Positions 10,079 to 20,554 are shown, counted from the stretch's first letter. The stretch is 64,000 nucleotides of DNA from Sepioteuthis lessoniana (GCA_963585895.1 OY757912.1:78654602-78718601), one strand, 5' to 3'. Program-made: numbers and translations. Notes: a model not told the origin generated them from the letters alone.

Positions 10079-10766
10079 CGAGGTGCAACGATCAGTTCCC
10101 TGACTTTTATTGATAGTACACACATGAAACTCTAGTCCCCTTCGAAGTAATCTCCTCTAGCTGCAATGCACTTGTTGTACCGTTCCAACAACATCTGGAA
10201 AGCCCCATTAAAGTCCTCTTGTGTGAGCGTGTCAATGACCTTCGTCACAGTCTCTTTCATCTCCTCAATTGTCTCATAACGACAGCTTCTGAGCTTAGGG
10301 AATAACCAAAAGTCACAGGGAGCAAGGTCTTAACTATAGGGAGGCTAAGGAACTGTGTTGATGCCCATCTTGGTCAAATAGTCTGTGACAAGGATGGAGT
10401 TGTGAACTGGTGCATTGTCCTGGTGGAAATGCCACTGACCCGATTTCAAGAGTGCTGGCCTCTTCCCAAGGAATCTCTTCCAGAACTCCCTTAAAACCTC
10501 AACATAGTAGCCCTAACCCTAACTCTTTGGCCAATCAACTCTTCTAAAGTGTCAGGTTGCATTTTTGAAATTCACCAGCTGTGACAATCAGACTTTTGTA
10601 GGGTGTATTCCAATTGCTGCTGTAACTGTTGATTTGGACCTGAAATCATAAAAATTGGTCAGTCATCTCATAAGATGTATAGCAATAACATACTGAATTT
10701 TCAAGAGACTACGACTATTTTAATTGCCCATACGAAAAAGGCTGAAAACTTATTGAAGTCACCTCG
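10079..10766 (-). mobile_element. Mariner-A copy 1 (688 bp, doubly deleted)
   Basis: Tc1/mariner DNA transposon remnant between TA dinucleotides (10077-10078, 10767-10768). The ends CGAGGTGACTTCAATAAG and CGAGGTGCAACGATCAG are imperfect inverted repeats. The minus strand gives the C-terminal half of the transposase: FHQDNAP, the DD34D second Asp region PCDFW, and YNKCIAARGDYFEGD. It shares the family's large internal deletion. It also lacks the N-terminal helix-turn-helix region present in copies 2 and 3, joined at a short TTAGAAGA microhomology. Non-autonomous. Confidence 0.9.
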
Positions 10767-10867
10767 TATATATTATATGTGAAATAAAACCGACAGTATA
10801 AAAAGTACAAATATGCGAAAACACAGGATTTTCAAAATTGACTTAATTTCTAGTTTGAATTATTTGT

Positions 10868-11003
10868 TAACGTTAAACGTTTCGGTTTTTAGATATGAAA
10901 ACATTAAGCCTTCATCAGGGCGTATAGATTGTTAAAATTCAGAAGCATTAATTAAGGTTTTGATGTTTTCACATTTAAAAACCGAAACGTTTAACGATGG
11001 CAA
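10868..11003. repeat. Inverted repeat with CCGAAACGTTTAAC arms
   Basis: GTTAAACGTTTCGGTTTTTA (10871-10890) and its near-exact reverse complement (about 10978-10997) extend into ~34 bp arms around a ~70 base loop. Read on the minus strand, the left arm has CTGATGAAGG followed by CCGAAACG, the sequence signature common at Penelope-like element ends, where hammerhead cores occur. The pairing here is too weak to call a ribozyme. Confidence 0.6.
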
Positions 11004-11079
11004 TTAATTCGGACAATGAATAAAATGATCCCCTGAAGACTCAGGTTTTTTCTTATTAGTACATTTTCACATATACATA

Positions 11080-11260
11080 AATATGTGTGTGTGTGCGTGA
11101 GTGTATATATATGAGTTTTATGTGTGTGTGTGTGTGTGCGCGGGCGCGCGTGTGTGTGTTCATGTGTGTATGTACACGCAAGCATTCACAATTACGTATG
11201 TGCATGTATGTATGTGTGTGCGCACGGATGTGTGCATTCATACCTATGTGTGTGTGTTTT
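11080..11260. repeat. TG-rich imperfect microsatellite
   Basis: TGTG, TGCG and TATG words. The overlapping Cys/Val-rich and His/Thr-rich frames are artefacts. Confidence 0.9.
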
Positions 11261-11408
11261 CTTTTTAATTTGCATTGTAGATTCGTACAGGCATTTGTTG
11301 TTAAATAGAGGAACATTAATAAAGAAAATTATGTTGAAAATAAATATTTTTTGTGTAGACTAATGGTTCCACATCCCATGTATATTTCTCTCACACGTAT
11401 TTATAAGT

Positions 11409-11410
<2 letters not shown>

Positions 11411-11451
<41 letters not shown>

Positions 11452-11480
11452 ATGGTTGGTCGGTTGGTTGGTTGGTTAAT
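11411..11480. repeat. (GATA)n followed by (GGTT)n
   Basis: About 10 GATA units and about 6 imperfect GGTT units. Confidence 0.93.
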
Positions 11481-11585
11481 TGGTTGGGTTTACGGTATGT
11501 AAGCGCTTGTGTATTTTTATAGCAAAGTCTGTTTTTCAACATTCTGCCAAATGGACTGGTTTATAGTCATAAATAGTCTACGATT

Positions 11586-12258
11586 AAAGGACTTATGCCA
11601 CACTCGTCCGCTTGGTGGGACGGCCGACAAATACCGTTGATTTTGATCAGCTGAATCCAGTTGATGGGAGATACTTCGGCCGGACGTGGTGTGGTGTCAG
11701 CGGCACGAATCTGGTCGGGTATGCCTCCTATCTGGACATACCTCGAACATAAAGGGGCCGTCCTACCAGGCTTTAACTCTCCTTGGTTTATCGCTTAGGT
11801 TTATCGCCTGGCGCCACAGGCGCCCCTTTTTAGAGGAATGCCGATGCGTCTGGGATACGGACCTACACCCGACCCACCTTAAAAATGCCTTGTGCCACAT
11901 GTGTCTGGTTGGTGGAACGGTCGACAAATACCGCTGATTTAATCCAGCTGAATCCAGGTGATGGGACACACTTCGGCCAGCTGTGGTGTCAGCGACACGA
12001 ACCTGGTTGGGTATGTCGCGTCTCTGGACTGATATACCTCGAGCCTCAGGGGGCCGTCCCCCTGGCTCTAACCCTTCTCGGAGGGGCTAGGTTTATCGCC
12101 TGGCTCCTGAGGCGCTCCTTTTAGGGGAATGCCGACGGGACCCAAGGCATTTCGGGGAATGGGCGTATCTGTGCTAGCGCTTTGCGCTTGGACCCACCTT
12201 AAAAATGGCCTTGTGCCACACTCGTCTGTTTGGTTGGGCATGTGTCAAATACCGTTGA
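11586..12258 (+). repeat. GC repeat, head-to-tail tandem (about 2.2 units)
   Basis: GC-rich units in tandem: the end of one unit (11586-11632), a full unit (about 11633-11929) and a second (about 11930-12255). Unit landmarks are GACAAATACCG, GCTGAATCCAG, CTTCGGCC, TACCTCGA, GGTTTATCGC, GGCGCC hairpins, GAATGCCGA and GACCCACCTTAAAAATG. It also occurs at 25329-25650 (minus, as a single insertion) and 49255-49855 (plus). Base composition differs strongly from the surroundings. No protein or RNA family is recognised. The overlapping small frames are incidental. Confidence 0.85.
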
Positions 12259-12299
12259 TTTATTAAGCTGATAATATTCAGACTGACGACGATACAACA

Positions 12300-12600
12300 T
12301 TAACAAAAATAAAAGAATTTCTCATCAAGCGTAATTCGCTGTTTCTGAAGATTGAAAAAAAAAACGAAAAGAGAGCCAAATACTTGGATCTTGTGAAAAA
12401 GCTAAAGAAGTAGTAAACATGAAAGTAATTGGGATACCAACCGGCACCCTCGGAACAATCCCCCATGGTCAGGAAAGGAGACTTGGGAACTGGAGATCAA
12501 AGAAAGAACCGAGACCATATAGCATTTTTAAGATCAGCTAGAATACTTGGAAATGTCCTGGAGAACTGAATAGATATGACGTCACTCAGACTTCAGTCAT
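12300..12600 (+). mobile_element. RLE LINE, C-terminal scrap 1
   Basis: The plus-strand reading contains KIEKKNEKRAKYLDLVKKLK, NMKVIGIPTGTLGTIP and then words matching the last codons of the family (ERRLGN, RILGNVLEN equivalents). This is the segment after the endonuclease VDFAVP motif. Interrupted. Confidence 0.7.
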
Positions 12601-12639
12601 AAAACACGAATCAAAACTGATTTGAAAAATTCGCCTGGA

Positions 12640-13100
12640 GTGAAAATGATCAAACAAATGCGGCAAAATAATCGAGAGGGAGAAAAGAGAAAGAGATAGT
12701 ACAAGATAAGGCACGACTGGATCAGAAAAATTATATACTAGGAATTGTGCAAACGACTTAAATTAGACTATAATGACAAATAATACATGCGCAAACCAGA
12801 GATCATCCTACAATATAAGACCCACATTTTTCTCTGGATTCTTTAGATAAAAATGGATCATTAAATTCCGGTCAGAAGACCTAGTTGTGATTAACAAAGA
12901 GAAACGGATGTGTCAGCTTTTAGACTTCGCAGTAACCGCACATTTCAGTTTCAAGATAGAGAAAAAGGAAAAGACGCATGAATACCAAGACCTTGTCAAA
13001 TACATTGTGGAATATGAAGGTGACTGTAATACCAATGATAGTTAGAGTACAAGGAACAATTTCCAAGACATTAGGAAAAAGACTAAGGTAAATAAAGATC
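12640..13100 (+). mobile_element. RLE LINE, C-terminal scrap 2
   Basis: A second, partly overlapping fragment. HDWI and a decayed PETHKILW-type region are followed by the endonuclease segment RMCQLLDFAVTAHFSFKIEK and then KYIVEYEGD, VIPMIV-type and RKRLR-type words. The two scraps lie in the same orientation, so they are separate insertions or a tandem duplication. Confidence 0.65.
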
Positions 13101-13700
13101 CGGAACAAAACTGAGAATTCAGCTCTGCTGAGTTTGAATAGAATATATATATACATATATATAGTCGGGGTACAACACTAATAAAATATGGATTTTTTTA
13201 TGGAAATGTCTTGGTTTTTATAAACGAACCGAATAGTTGACGGATATAGAAAGGATTTCAACATGAATGATATGCACGTGGAACCACCTTTCTCGTGTGA
13301 TTGCGCCAAATCAAGAAACGGTTACTATGACATCAACGACCGTAAGTAAACGCGTTTTAAAATGACAAACGGCACTAAAATGAAGATGAACGAACGTCCA
13401 ATGTAATGTTTGCTTTTACTTGATCTGGTGTATATATAGATATATATTTCTTTTAAATATCGTGTCCGGTGGCAAAAGCAGCTTGTTAGCGCCAGGAGTG
13501 GCAGTACCGCCTTGAGCTACCGAAACTGTGTTATCACCCGGGTTGGCAGCTGATGAGGACAGAGTATCGCACGTGCTTTCACACGTTGTATGGTGGGGAA
13601 AAAATAGTATATTAAATTTCACCGAAATTAAATCTCTACGCATCTTTTGACCGATTTCGGCCGATATTTTCAAAGAATAATTAAAGAGAATTAAAGATTG
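13101..13700. other. Least repeat-like stretch; possible exons, unproven
   Basis: After a short TA run (13141-13163) this stretch matches none of the repeats in the window. A plus-strand frame (about 13228-13342) ends at a perfect splice-donor hexamer GTAAGT (13342-13347) and encodes Cys/Tyr-containing MNDMHVEPPFSCDCAKSRNG. A minus-strand frame (13416-13673, 85 codons) is Ser/Thr/Gly/Pro-rich and not low-complexity DNA. Neither is recognised, and either may be chance. Confidence 0.2.
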
Positions 13701-14012
13701 AAATATTAGGTATTGTCAGCCAAAAAAAAACATATGATGTTAGAATTATGATTCCCACAGTAAATCTACGATAGGAGTCAGTTGCTGCATACTGATCGTA
13801 ACAACTTCAAGGAGCTGCCCAGTGCAAGATAAAGAAACACTTATCTGAATAATATTCAAAAGTATTTTATTCTTTAAATGTTCGTCAATGGCGGCCTCTT
13901 AACATTGTGAGTGCCCGGGTTTATTTATTTGTGTATGCTTACGTATGAATTTGGAGTAATGCTGCACAAATCTGATGTCTAAAAGTTGGAATGATTCGAC
14001 TTACAGAAGGAA
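13701..14012. other. No gene seen
   Basis: Unassigned AT-rich DNA. Confidence 0.5.
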
Positions 14013-14249
14013 TGTCCTCGTGGTGTAATGGTTAAAGCGATGGACTGCGGAATCGTAGTAAGCGAGTTCGTACTCTAGTCGTGCTATTACGTTCACTTTC
14101 AGGCAAATACCCTAGGGAAAGGTACGAACCCCCTTATCCTCCCAGCTATGGGTTAAATAGTACCACTACAATTCTTCTTGGAGAATAGCTTTGGAATTAA
14201 ATAACCTACAAAGGTTGATATGCCATTAAACAAAGAAACCAAACCAATC
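14013..14249 (+). mobile_element. SINE-B, full length
   Basis: The tRNA head has TGGTGTAATGG (A box) and GAGTTCGTACTC (B box). The central domain shared with SINE-A follows (AATACCCTAGGGAAAGGTA, CTATGGGTTAAATAGTA). The tail shared with SINE-C comes next (AATAACCTACAAAGGTTGAT, ATGCCATTAAACAAAGAAA), ending in CCAAACCAA. This is the best-preserved plus-strand copy. Confidence 0.9.
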
Positions 14250-14630
14250 GACCGACATAATTAATCACGAACTAACATTTGAAGTGATATACGATAAAAC
14301 TTTTTTTTTCGTAAGAGAGGAATCTCATCTTTACAAAAGGAGATTTCTTTCTTTGACTATGAAGAGTAAAAACAACGAGAAACAGATTTTCTCTGCGAAG
14401 CTTTGAATTTTAATCACAATCCACGGTAGCTTAATATAAACTTAATATTTTCGAGAACAAGACGTTTTATAACTTTTGAATTTGGCAATTATATGTTTAA
14501 TATTATTCAGAATTAACGTTTTGTAAGTAACTATTAAAAATGAACATTTCAATAATTTTCTTAAGTTCTATTTCTAATTTATACTCTGAACAAACCATAA
14601 CTGGACGGTTTTTATTAAATTAGTTTTACT
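14250..14630. other. No gene seen
   Basis: AT-rich and unassigned. Confidence 0.5.
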
Positions 14631-14995
14631 GGTTTGGTTTGGTTTGGTTTGGTTTTATGGCATATCAACCATCATTGTTTTTTATATCACAAATCCTGTT
14701 TTCTTATATGTACTAAATATATGATTGTAAACACATTTTGTAGATACATACAGTTAAATGATTCAACAGTTCTATTTCTAACAATTCAATTTAGCATGAG
14801 ACCTAGTCAGAGTAGACCTGGGTGCGATAGTAATAAAGGGATGCTCCGTATTACCCGAAGCTCCAGCATTATTGGAGCCTCACCATCAGATTGTTTAATG
14901 TCATATATCAGGACGCTCGTTGGGTGGGTGTCTTACCACTCAGCAGAGATGCAATCGGTGTATTCTTCAGCCCCAGCCGACTGGACTGTAGTTTT
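14631..14995 (-). mobile_element. SINE-C copy
   Basis: TTTGG repeats, then the shared tail (TTATGGCATATCAACCATC), about one internal unit and the full head reversed (GTCAGAGTAGACCTGGG, ATTGGAGCCTCACCATCAG, CCCCAGCCGACTGG). The 135-codon plus frame is read antisense through this element and is not a gene. Confidence 0.88.
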
Positions 14996-15203
14996 ATTGA
15001 TTTGTATGCAAAAAAATATCAGTTCCAATATGAACCGTTGAACGTTGGGCTCCTATAAATGGTTGACACGAAACAATTCATTGGTTGACAAAACGTTCAA
15101 AAACGGCATTATATCAATTTCAGCCTCCATCTTGGATTTTAAAGATGAATGGAGAGTATTTAAACGTTGAAAAACATTTAGCCGCCTCCTCCTGTTGCTT
15201 TGC

Positions 15204-15206
<3 letters not shown>

Positions 15207-15239
<33 letters not shown>

Positions 15240-15396
15240 GTGTATGTGTGTGTGTGTGTGTGCGTGTGTGTGTGTGTGTGTGTGTTATAATATATTATTT
15301 GTCTGTGTTTCTGTGTGTGTGTGCGTGCACACGTGTGTGTGTGTGTGTGTGTGTGTGATTGATTGTGCGTGAGTGTGTTATAATATATTATTTGTC

Positions 15397-15465
<69 letters not shown>

Positions 15466-15715
15466 TAGAGGGAGAGATTATGTGTGCGTGTGTTCTAATA
15501 TATTATTTGTGCATTCGCATTTGTATGTGTTTCTATGTGTGTGTGAGTGTTTCACTAAGCGTATGTGTGTCTGTGTCTATGTGTGTGTGTGTGAGAGAGA
15601 GAGAGATTATGTGTGCGTATGTTCTAATATATTATTTGTGTATTTGTATTTGTATGTGTGCATGTGTGTGTGTGTGTGTTTCAATGTATGTGTGTGTGCG
15701 CGTGTTCGTGTAGGT
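15207..15715. repeat. ~500-bp TG array with a recurring spacer
   Basis: TG runs are separated by at least four copies of a spacer containing ATATATTATTTGT (near 15287, 15382, 15497, 15627). This gives a higher-order structure of about 95-130 bp. The Cys/Val-rich frames up to 158 codons are artefacts. Z-DNA-prone. Confidence 0.95.
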
Positions 15716-16380
15716 GTGTATACATATCATTGTTTACTTATACTTTTATCGGGCTCGAGAGACGTTATTGTTATTTGTTATTTTCCTCATGATCTTTACG
15801 TCGTTGAAAAGCAGTTCGAGTCGCTCTGTTTCTAAACGTCATCAGTACACAAACAACAAACAATGAGCAATATAGAACACAGAGAAAGGGGAGGAAAAGA
15901 CTATGTCAAAAGCAGAGACAGACCACGCCAAAAATGATGAATAGCTTTTAGTAACCCACTCCAATACTTGGCAGCATCTTTGTTTCTCTCTATAAAAGAC
16001 GAAGGTAACTACGAAAAACATACTTGGAAATAATCAATATTGTAAGTTGATGCCAAGGTTATCAGCGCCATTTTTTGCCCAATGTTAGGGAAGTCTTTGA
16101 GAAATCTTTGAAGTTTACTCTTTTACTCAAATCACTCAACCGTTGTACGTTGTTTACAAGACTTAGAAATGCAACTTGTCCTAGATGGTCTCCGAGAGTA
16201 CGGAAAAGAATATCGGTCAGCGTCAAAGCATTTATCTTCTCTTTTCTGTTTCCATACAAGAAGTCATTTTTGGACTAGATATTTACCATGAATGAAAAGT
16301 CAATTCATTAAAAGAGTCACAGCTGAAAAGTATCGTAGCTAGATGACAGATCAATCTTCAGTATATCAACCCAAACGGAA
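15716..16380. other. No recognisable gene
   Basis: Two opposed short frames cover 16062-16278 (65 codons minus, 67 plus). The sequence is not low-complexity, but neither translation is recognised and no splice context is convincing. Confidence 0.45.
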
Positions 16381-16383
16381 TAC

Positions 16384-16545
16384 GAGGTGTGTTCAAAACC
16401 TATTGATACTAAAGCTAATATTTATCAATACAGAAATAAACAATGAATGAAACGTTTTCTTCAAAATACCTTCCTTAGCATTTACCACACATATTCAAAC
16501 AAGTTTTCTATAGGTCAAAACACCTCGGAAGAATCAATTCATTAA
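16384..16545 (-). mobile_element. Mariner-D, 3' end scrap
   Basis: The end ACGAGGTGTGTTCAAAACC is mariner-like. The minus-strand reading gives CLNMCGKC-GRYFEEN, kin of the usual mariner C-terminus. A related scrap lies at 31535-31620. Confidence 0.6.
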
Positions 16546-16694
16546 GAGTCTCAAAGAAAAAGAACGGTGACTTAAATAACAAACGTGTTTAGACGTCTAG
16601 ACATTATCGCTTTATTATGTGAGTTTCATGTAAATATTAAATTTAAAGAATAGAAAAAATAAAACTTTACTCTCAATACTTTTGGATAGCATTT

Positions 16695-16800
16695 TCATAT
16701 ATACATATACATATATATATGTATATGTATATATATGTATATACATATGTGTGTATGTGTATATATATATATATATATGTGTGTGTGTTTGTGTTTGTGT
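16695..16800. repeat. TA/TG compound microsatellite
   Basis: Alternating TATG/CATA words, a TA run and then GTGT words, with related TG-rich sequence to 16880. Confidence 0.9.
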
Positions 16801-16887
16801 GTCTATGAATGTGGGTTCGGCTATGTGTGTATTTGTGTGCGTGCGTGTTTTCGCGTAGGTGTGTGTTTGTGTGTGTATGCAAATTTA

Positions 16888-17008
16888 CGTAACCCCTCCG
16901 CTCGGGCAGAATATGACACAAGGTCAGTTTTTAAGCGGAGTTTAACAGGTTTGAATTCAGAGTTTTCCTTCTCCTAGACTATTTGCATCACCAAGGCTGA
17001 AGAATCGA
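16888..17008 (-). mobile_element. SINE-A, 3' half
   Basis: Tail and body only (ACCCCTCCGCTCGGGCAG to GCTGAAGAATC). The 5' half is missing at the junction with Penelope-like sequence. Confidence 0.88.
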
Positions 17009-17009
17009 G

Positions 17010-17283
17010 GGGGATGAATTATTGTAAAAAACCGTGTTAGAGGTTTTAAATTTATTATAGTATATGATAAGTTTTATTTTTAATTAGGATCAGTGGAGAG
17101 TATGTTTCTTTGAATCAATGTTTTTAGGATATTTCGCTGTAAAAATGTTTGATAAATACTTGTTTACTGGGTGGAGTTTTATAGTGTTTATTTTGTTGGC
17201 TAAAATTTTTAATTGTTCATCAACAATATAGTTAGGGAACCCATTATTGATGAGAGTTTGTTTTATGTTTTTTATTCTTTATC
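17010..17283 (-). mobile_element. Penelope-like retroelement scrap (tentative)
   Basis: The minus-strand reading gives IKQTLINNGFPNYIVDEQL followed after a gap by IIYYNKFKTSN. This resembles the linker of Penelope-like elements between RT and GIY-YIG endonuclease, where an INNGFP-type motif is common. It is short, sits between two SINE-A copies and has no catalytic motif. Confidence 0.45.
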
Positions 17284-17286
17284 ATA

Positions 17287-17575
17287 TTTACCCAACTCCT
17301 CCACTCGGGCAGGATATGACACAAGGTCAACTTTTAAGCGGAGTTTAACAGGTTTGAATTCAGAGTTTTCCTTCTCCTAAACTAGTTGCCTCACCAAGGC
17401 TGAAGAACTCAGTCTATCCTACTATTTACCCATAGCTGGAGGGAGAATAATTGGATTCATACCTTTCCCTAGGGTATTAGTGCTATGTGAAATGTAATCA
17501 GTCTCGGCCAGGATTTGAACTCGTGTCGCCGTGTCCATTTCCTACGACGATAACCATTACACCACAGGCACCTCC
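17287..17575 (-). mobile_element. SINE-A, full length
   Basis: Complete from the tail (ATATTTACCCAACTCCTCC) to the tRNA head (CCATTACACCACAGGCACCT) on the minus strand, with little divergence from the other young copies. Confidence 0.92.
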
Positions 17576-17724
17576 TTGTTTGTGTGTGTATGTGTGCATG
17601 TGCATTTGTTTGTGTATGTCTGTGCGGGGGGGTGCTTATATTTGAGTGCACGTGTATTTATGTGTATGTGTGTGAGTGCGTATGTCGGTGTTTTTGTGTG
17701 TGCTGAGTTATTCTAAAGTATCGA

Positions 17725-18000
17725 GACTCAAGCTCATAGCGTAATTGTTAATATTGTAGAAAATGTTCACGGCGACCCGAATTCGAATCTTGAACGAGAC
17801 TATTTCCATTTCACATCACACTGAATACATTGGTAAATGTATTAAATCTCCCTCTACTTATGAATAAATAGAAGGGCAGAATAAGCACTTTAAAATTAAT
17901 TTTGGAAACTGTCTAAGAAAAGAAAAACTCTGAATTTAAACCTTTTAAACTCATAAAAATCGAGATTAAGTCGCATCTTGCTCGTGCGGCGAAGTTGTCT
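17725..18000 (+). mobile_element. SINE-A, old diverged copy
   Basis: Head (CATAGCGTAATTGTTAAT), central domain (TATTAAATCTCCCTCTACTT) and tail (CTCGTGCGGCGAAG) are still in order but heavily mutated. Confidence 0.75.
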
Positions 18001-18137
18001 ATATATATAAATATATAATAGGGTTTCTTTACATAAAAGTAACATTATATTACCAGAAAATAGAAAACTCCACGTTTCGAAACACCTTTACGAATGCTGC
18101 AATGGAATCTTTAAAATAATGCTAATACACTAAACTG

Positions 18138-18600
18138 ACTGCCCAAAAATTTGGGGCTGTAGAATACACCTATTGCATCTCTGCAGAGAGGTAAGACCTC
18201 CCCTGCAACGGGTATCTACGATATGATACTAAACAATATGACAGTGACGCTCCAGTAATGTTACTGAAACCATTTAATCTTGTAGAACAATTGCAATAAA
18301 AATTAGTTCTAACTCATTTAAAAAATGAAAATACCGACAAACTAATCTCTTATATATCAGGCATATCTAGAGACTTAAATGTATGCAAACAAATGATCGA
18401 TACTAAACTATTACTTTTATATAGTAATACTTTAAACCATTTAATTAATAATAAATAAATATAATTATTCTAATTAGATTCTAATTAAAACCATTTAACT
18501 TTGTGCCAAAATATTACTGGCTCAGTCAGCTGAGGCAACAGAATAATACATCACTCAATAAGTCCCCGGCCTAACTAATATGACAACAACAATTTGGCAA
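18138..18600 (+). mobile_element. SINE-C, two decayed head fragments
   Basis: Diverged SINE-C heads at 18138-18290 (GGGGCTGTAGAATACACC, ATGATACTAAACAATATGA) and about 18515-18600 (CTCAGTCAGCTGAGGCA). AT-rich remnants of internal units lie between them. Confidence 0.6.
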
Positions 18601-18602
18601 AA

Positions 18603-19385
18603 TTCTACTTTATTCATCAACATGGTCTCCTTCTTGGGTGATATACTGAATCTAACGCCTCTCTAACAATTCGATGTCTTTTTTTCCGGAATGATTCGCC
18701 GTTGGCCGCAAAATATGCCTCAGTTTCCAATATCACTTCTTCATTGGAGCTAAATCTCTTTTCCCGGAGCATTCTTTTGATATGTACAAATAGTCAGTAG
18801 TCTCTGAGGGCCAGATCTGGAGAATAGGGTGGGTCAGGCAGCAATTCATGTAGTTTTGCTATCGTTGCAATTGACTTGTGACACGGTGCATTGTCTTGGT
18901 GAAAGAGCACTTTTTCTACTTCATTTGTGGCTGATTTTGGGGGGCGTTTTCCTCCTTCAAACGCACAAATAATTCTATATAATATTCGCTATTGATGGTT
19001 CTTCCTTTCTCAAGGTAATCAATGGTCTCTTTAGACGGCTTTCACCTTCTGCTGTCCACTCAGCTGATTACCAATTTGATTCCGGGGTGAAGTGGTGGAT
19101 CATGGTTTCATCTATTGTCACATATTTACGCAAAAACTCCTTTTTATTGTATGGAAATAGTTCTAAATAACGCTCTAAATGGTCGATGCGTAGTTGTTTT
19201 CGATCGACTGTGAGCAAACGCGGCACCCACTTTGAACACAGCTTTCTCATCGACAAATGGTCATGCAAAACGGTGAATTCATCGCCTTCTGATATCTTAA
19301 ACTTCTCAGCTACCTCACGCAACTTCAATTTACGATCGGCCAAAAGGAGTTTTTTCGTGTTTTTCGGGACAGCTTTGTAGAAATA
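18603..19385 (-). mobile_element. Mariner-B transposase remnant
   Basis: A mariner distinct from mariner-A. The minus strand gives DRKLKLREVAEKFKISEG, WVPRLLTVDRK, the first catalytic Asp in VTIDETMIHH, the second in FHQDNAPCHKS and the third in PPYSPDLALRDY-LF (DD34D spacing). The first 91 codons are open (19068-19343); frame changes and stops follow. The N-terminal ~110 residues are absent where SINE-C begins. No terminal repeats can be recognised, so it is immobile. Confidence 0.85.
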
Positions 19386-20410
19386 AGGAGTACTCCTTTA
19401 TTGCCATTTCTCCCAGGTTTGCTCATGCCCAGAGCAGTAACACCTGATTACGGTCCCATCTATGGGTCAAATAGAACTAAACTTATGCTAAACTGATTTG
19501 CTTGAAACAGAACTGTTTATATGTATAAAAATAGATTCGGCATTAAATAACCTACAATGGTTGATATGCCATAAAACCAAATCAAAAAATTAGCACATTT
19601 GAAAATGTAATCAAGAAAATGTGTTTGGAAATATTTGAAATATGTATGAAAAGGATTTGGCATTAATTAACCAACAATGGTTGATATGCCATAAAACAAA
19701 ATCAAAAAATTAGGTCATTTAAAAATGTAATCAAGAAAATGTGTTTGGAAATATTTAAAATATTTATAAAAAGGATTTGGCATTAATTAACCTACAATGG
19801 TTGATATGCCATAAAACCAAATCAAAAAATTAGCTCATTTAAAAATGTAATCAAGAAAATGTGTTTGGAAATATTTAAAATATTTATAAAAAGGATTTGG
19901 CATTAATTAACCTACAATGGTTGATATGCCATAAAACCAAACCAAATCAAACAACAATGCAAGTAAGCAAAAACAATCTGACTCATTTAAAATAAAATTA
20001 CCTAAGAACTATTTCCTTATAAATCATATATGTCCATTAAAATGTGTGCCAACAAATGACTGATGACTAATTGTAAGCGATATATAAGAATACTTGCAAC
20101 CATTTAACTTGGTTGACACGCTAAACTAAATTGCTTGAAATAGAACTGTTTTTTCACAGAAGTATGTGTAAACAAAAAAAAAATAGCATTTAAACCAATG
20201 ACAAACTGTGTGTAAACAAAATACCGTACCTATGCTAAACTGAATTGTTTGAAATTAAGAGAAACCATTAAACTGTGAGCAAAAAATGCGCTCAGGCTTT
20301 TTAAAAAATCTTATCTTCAAAATGTGTTTAGAAATCCTATATTTAATATATAAGTATAAAAAGGATTTGGCATTAAATGATCTACAATGGTCGATATGCA
20401 ATAACCCCCC
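19386..20410 (+). mobile_element. SINE-C with an amplified 3' part
   Basis: It starts inside the head (GCCATTTCTCCCAGG, GTCCCATCTATGGGTCAAAT), continues with internal units (CTGATTTGCTTGAAACAGA) and then enters the 120-bp tandem array containing the tail. More internal units and a last tail (GATCTACAATGGTCGATATG) reach 20405. Confidence 0.8.
19540..19945. repeat. 120-bp tandem repeat built on the SINE-C tail
   Basis: An exact 120-base period over about 3.3 units: AATAACCTACAATGGTTGAT recurs near 19548, 19668 (one base different), 19788 and 19908. Each unit joins the SINE tail to AATGTAATCAAGAAAATGTG. Units are nearly identical, so the expansion is recent. Confidence 0.93.
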
Positions 20411-20554
20411 TATATATATATATATATATACTCCTACTTTGAAATTAGTTTCAGTGTATTAGATTAATTGATTTATGTTATTAATAAACTACGGTTTAGT
20501 AAAGAATGTCTCGACTGAGTCGTTCCGTTTCCTTTTTTCATCTGGTTTGAAACT

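Noticed and set aside
11686-12124. Small frames in the GC repeat as genes
   Set aside because: Frames are not conserved between the units, and stops fall in different places.
14013-14085. Functional tRNA gene
   Set aside because: A and B boxes are present, but the arms do not form a full cloverleaf and the sequence continues into a SINE body. The same holds for SINE-A, SINE-D, SINE-E and HH heads.
14634-15041. 135-codon frame
   Set aside because: Antisense reading of SINE-C.
15085-15835. Cys/Val-rich frames up to 158 codons
   Set aside because: Translation of TG repeats.
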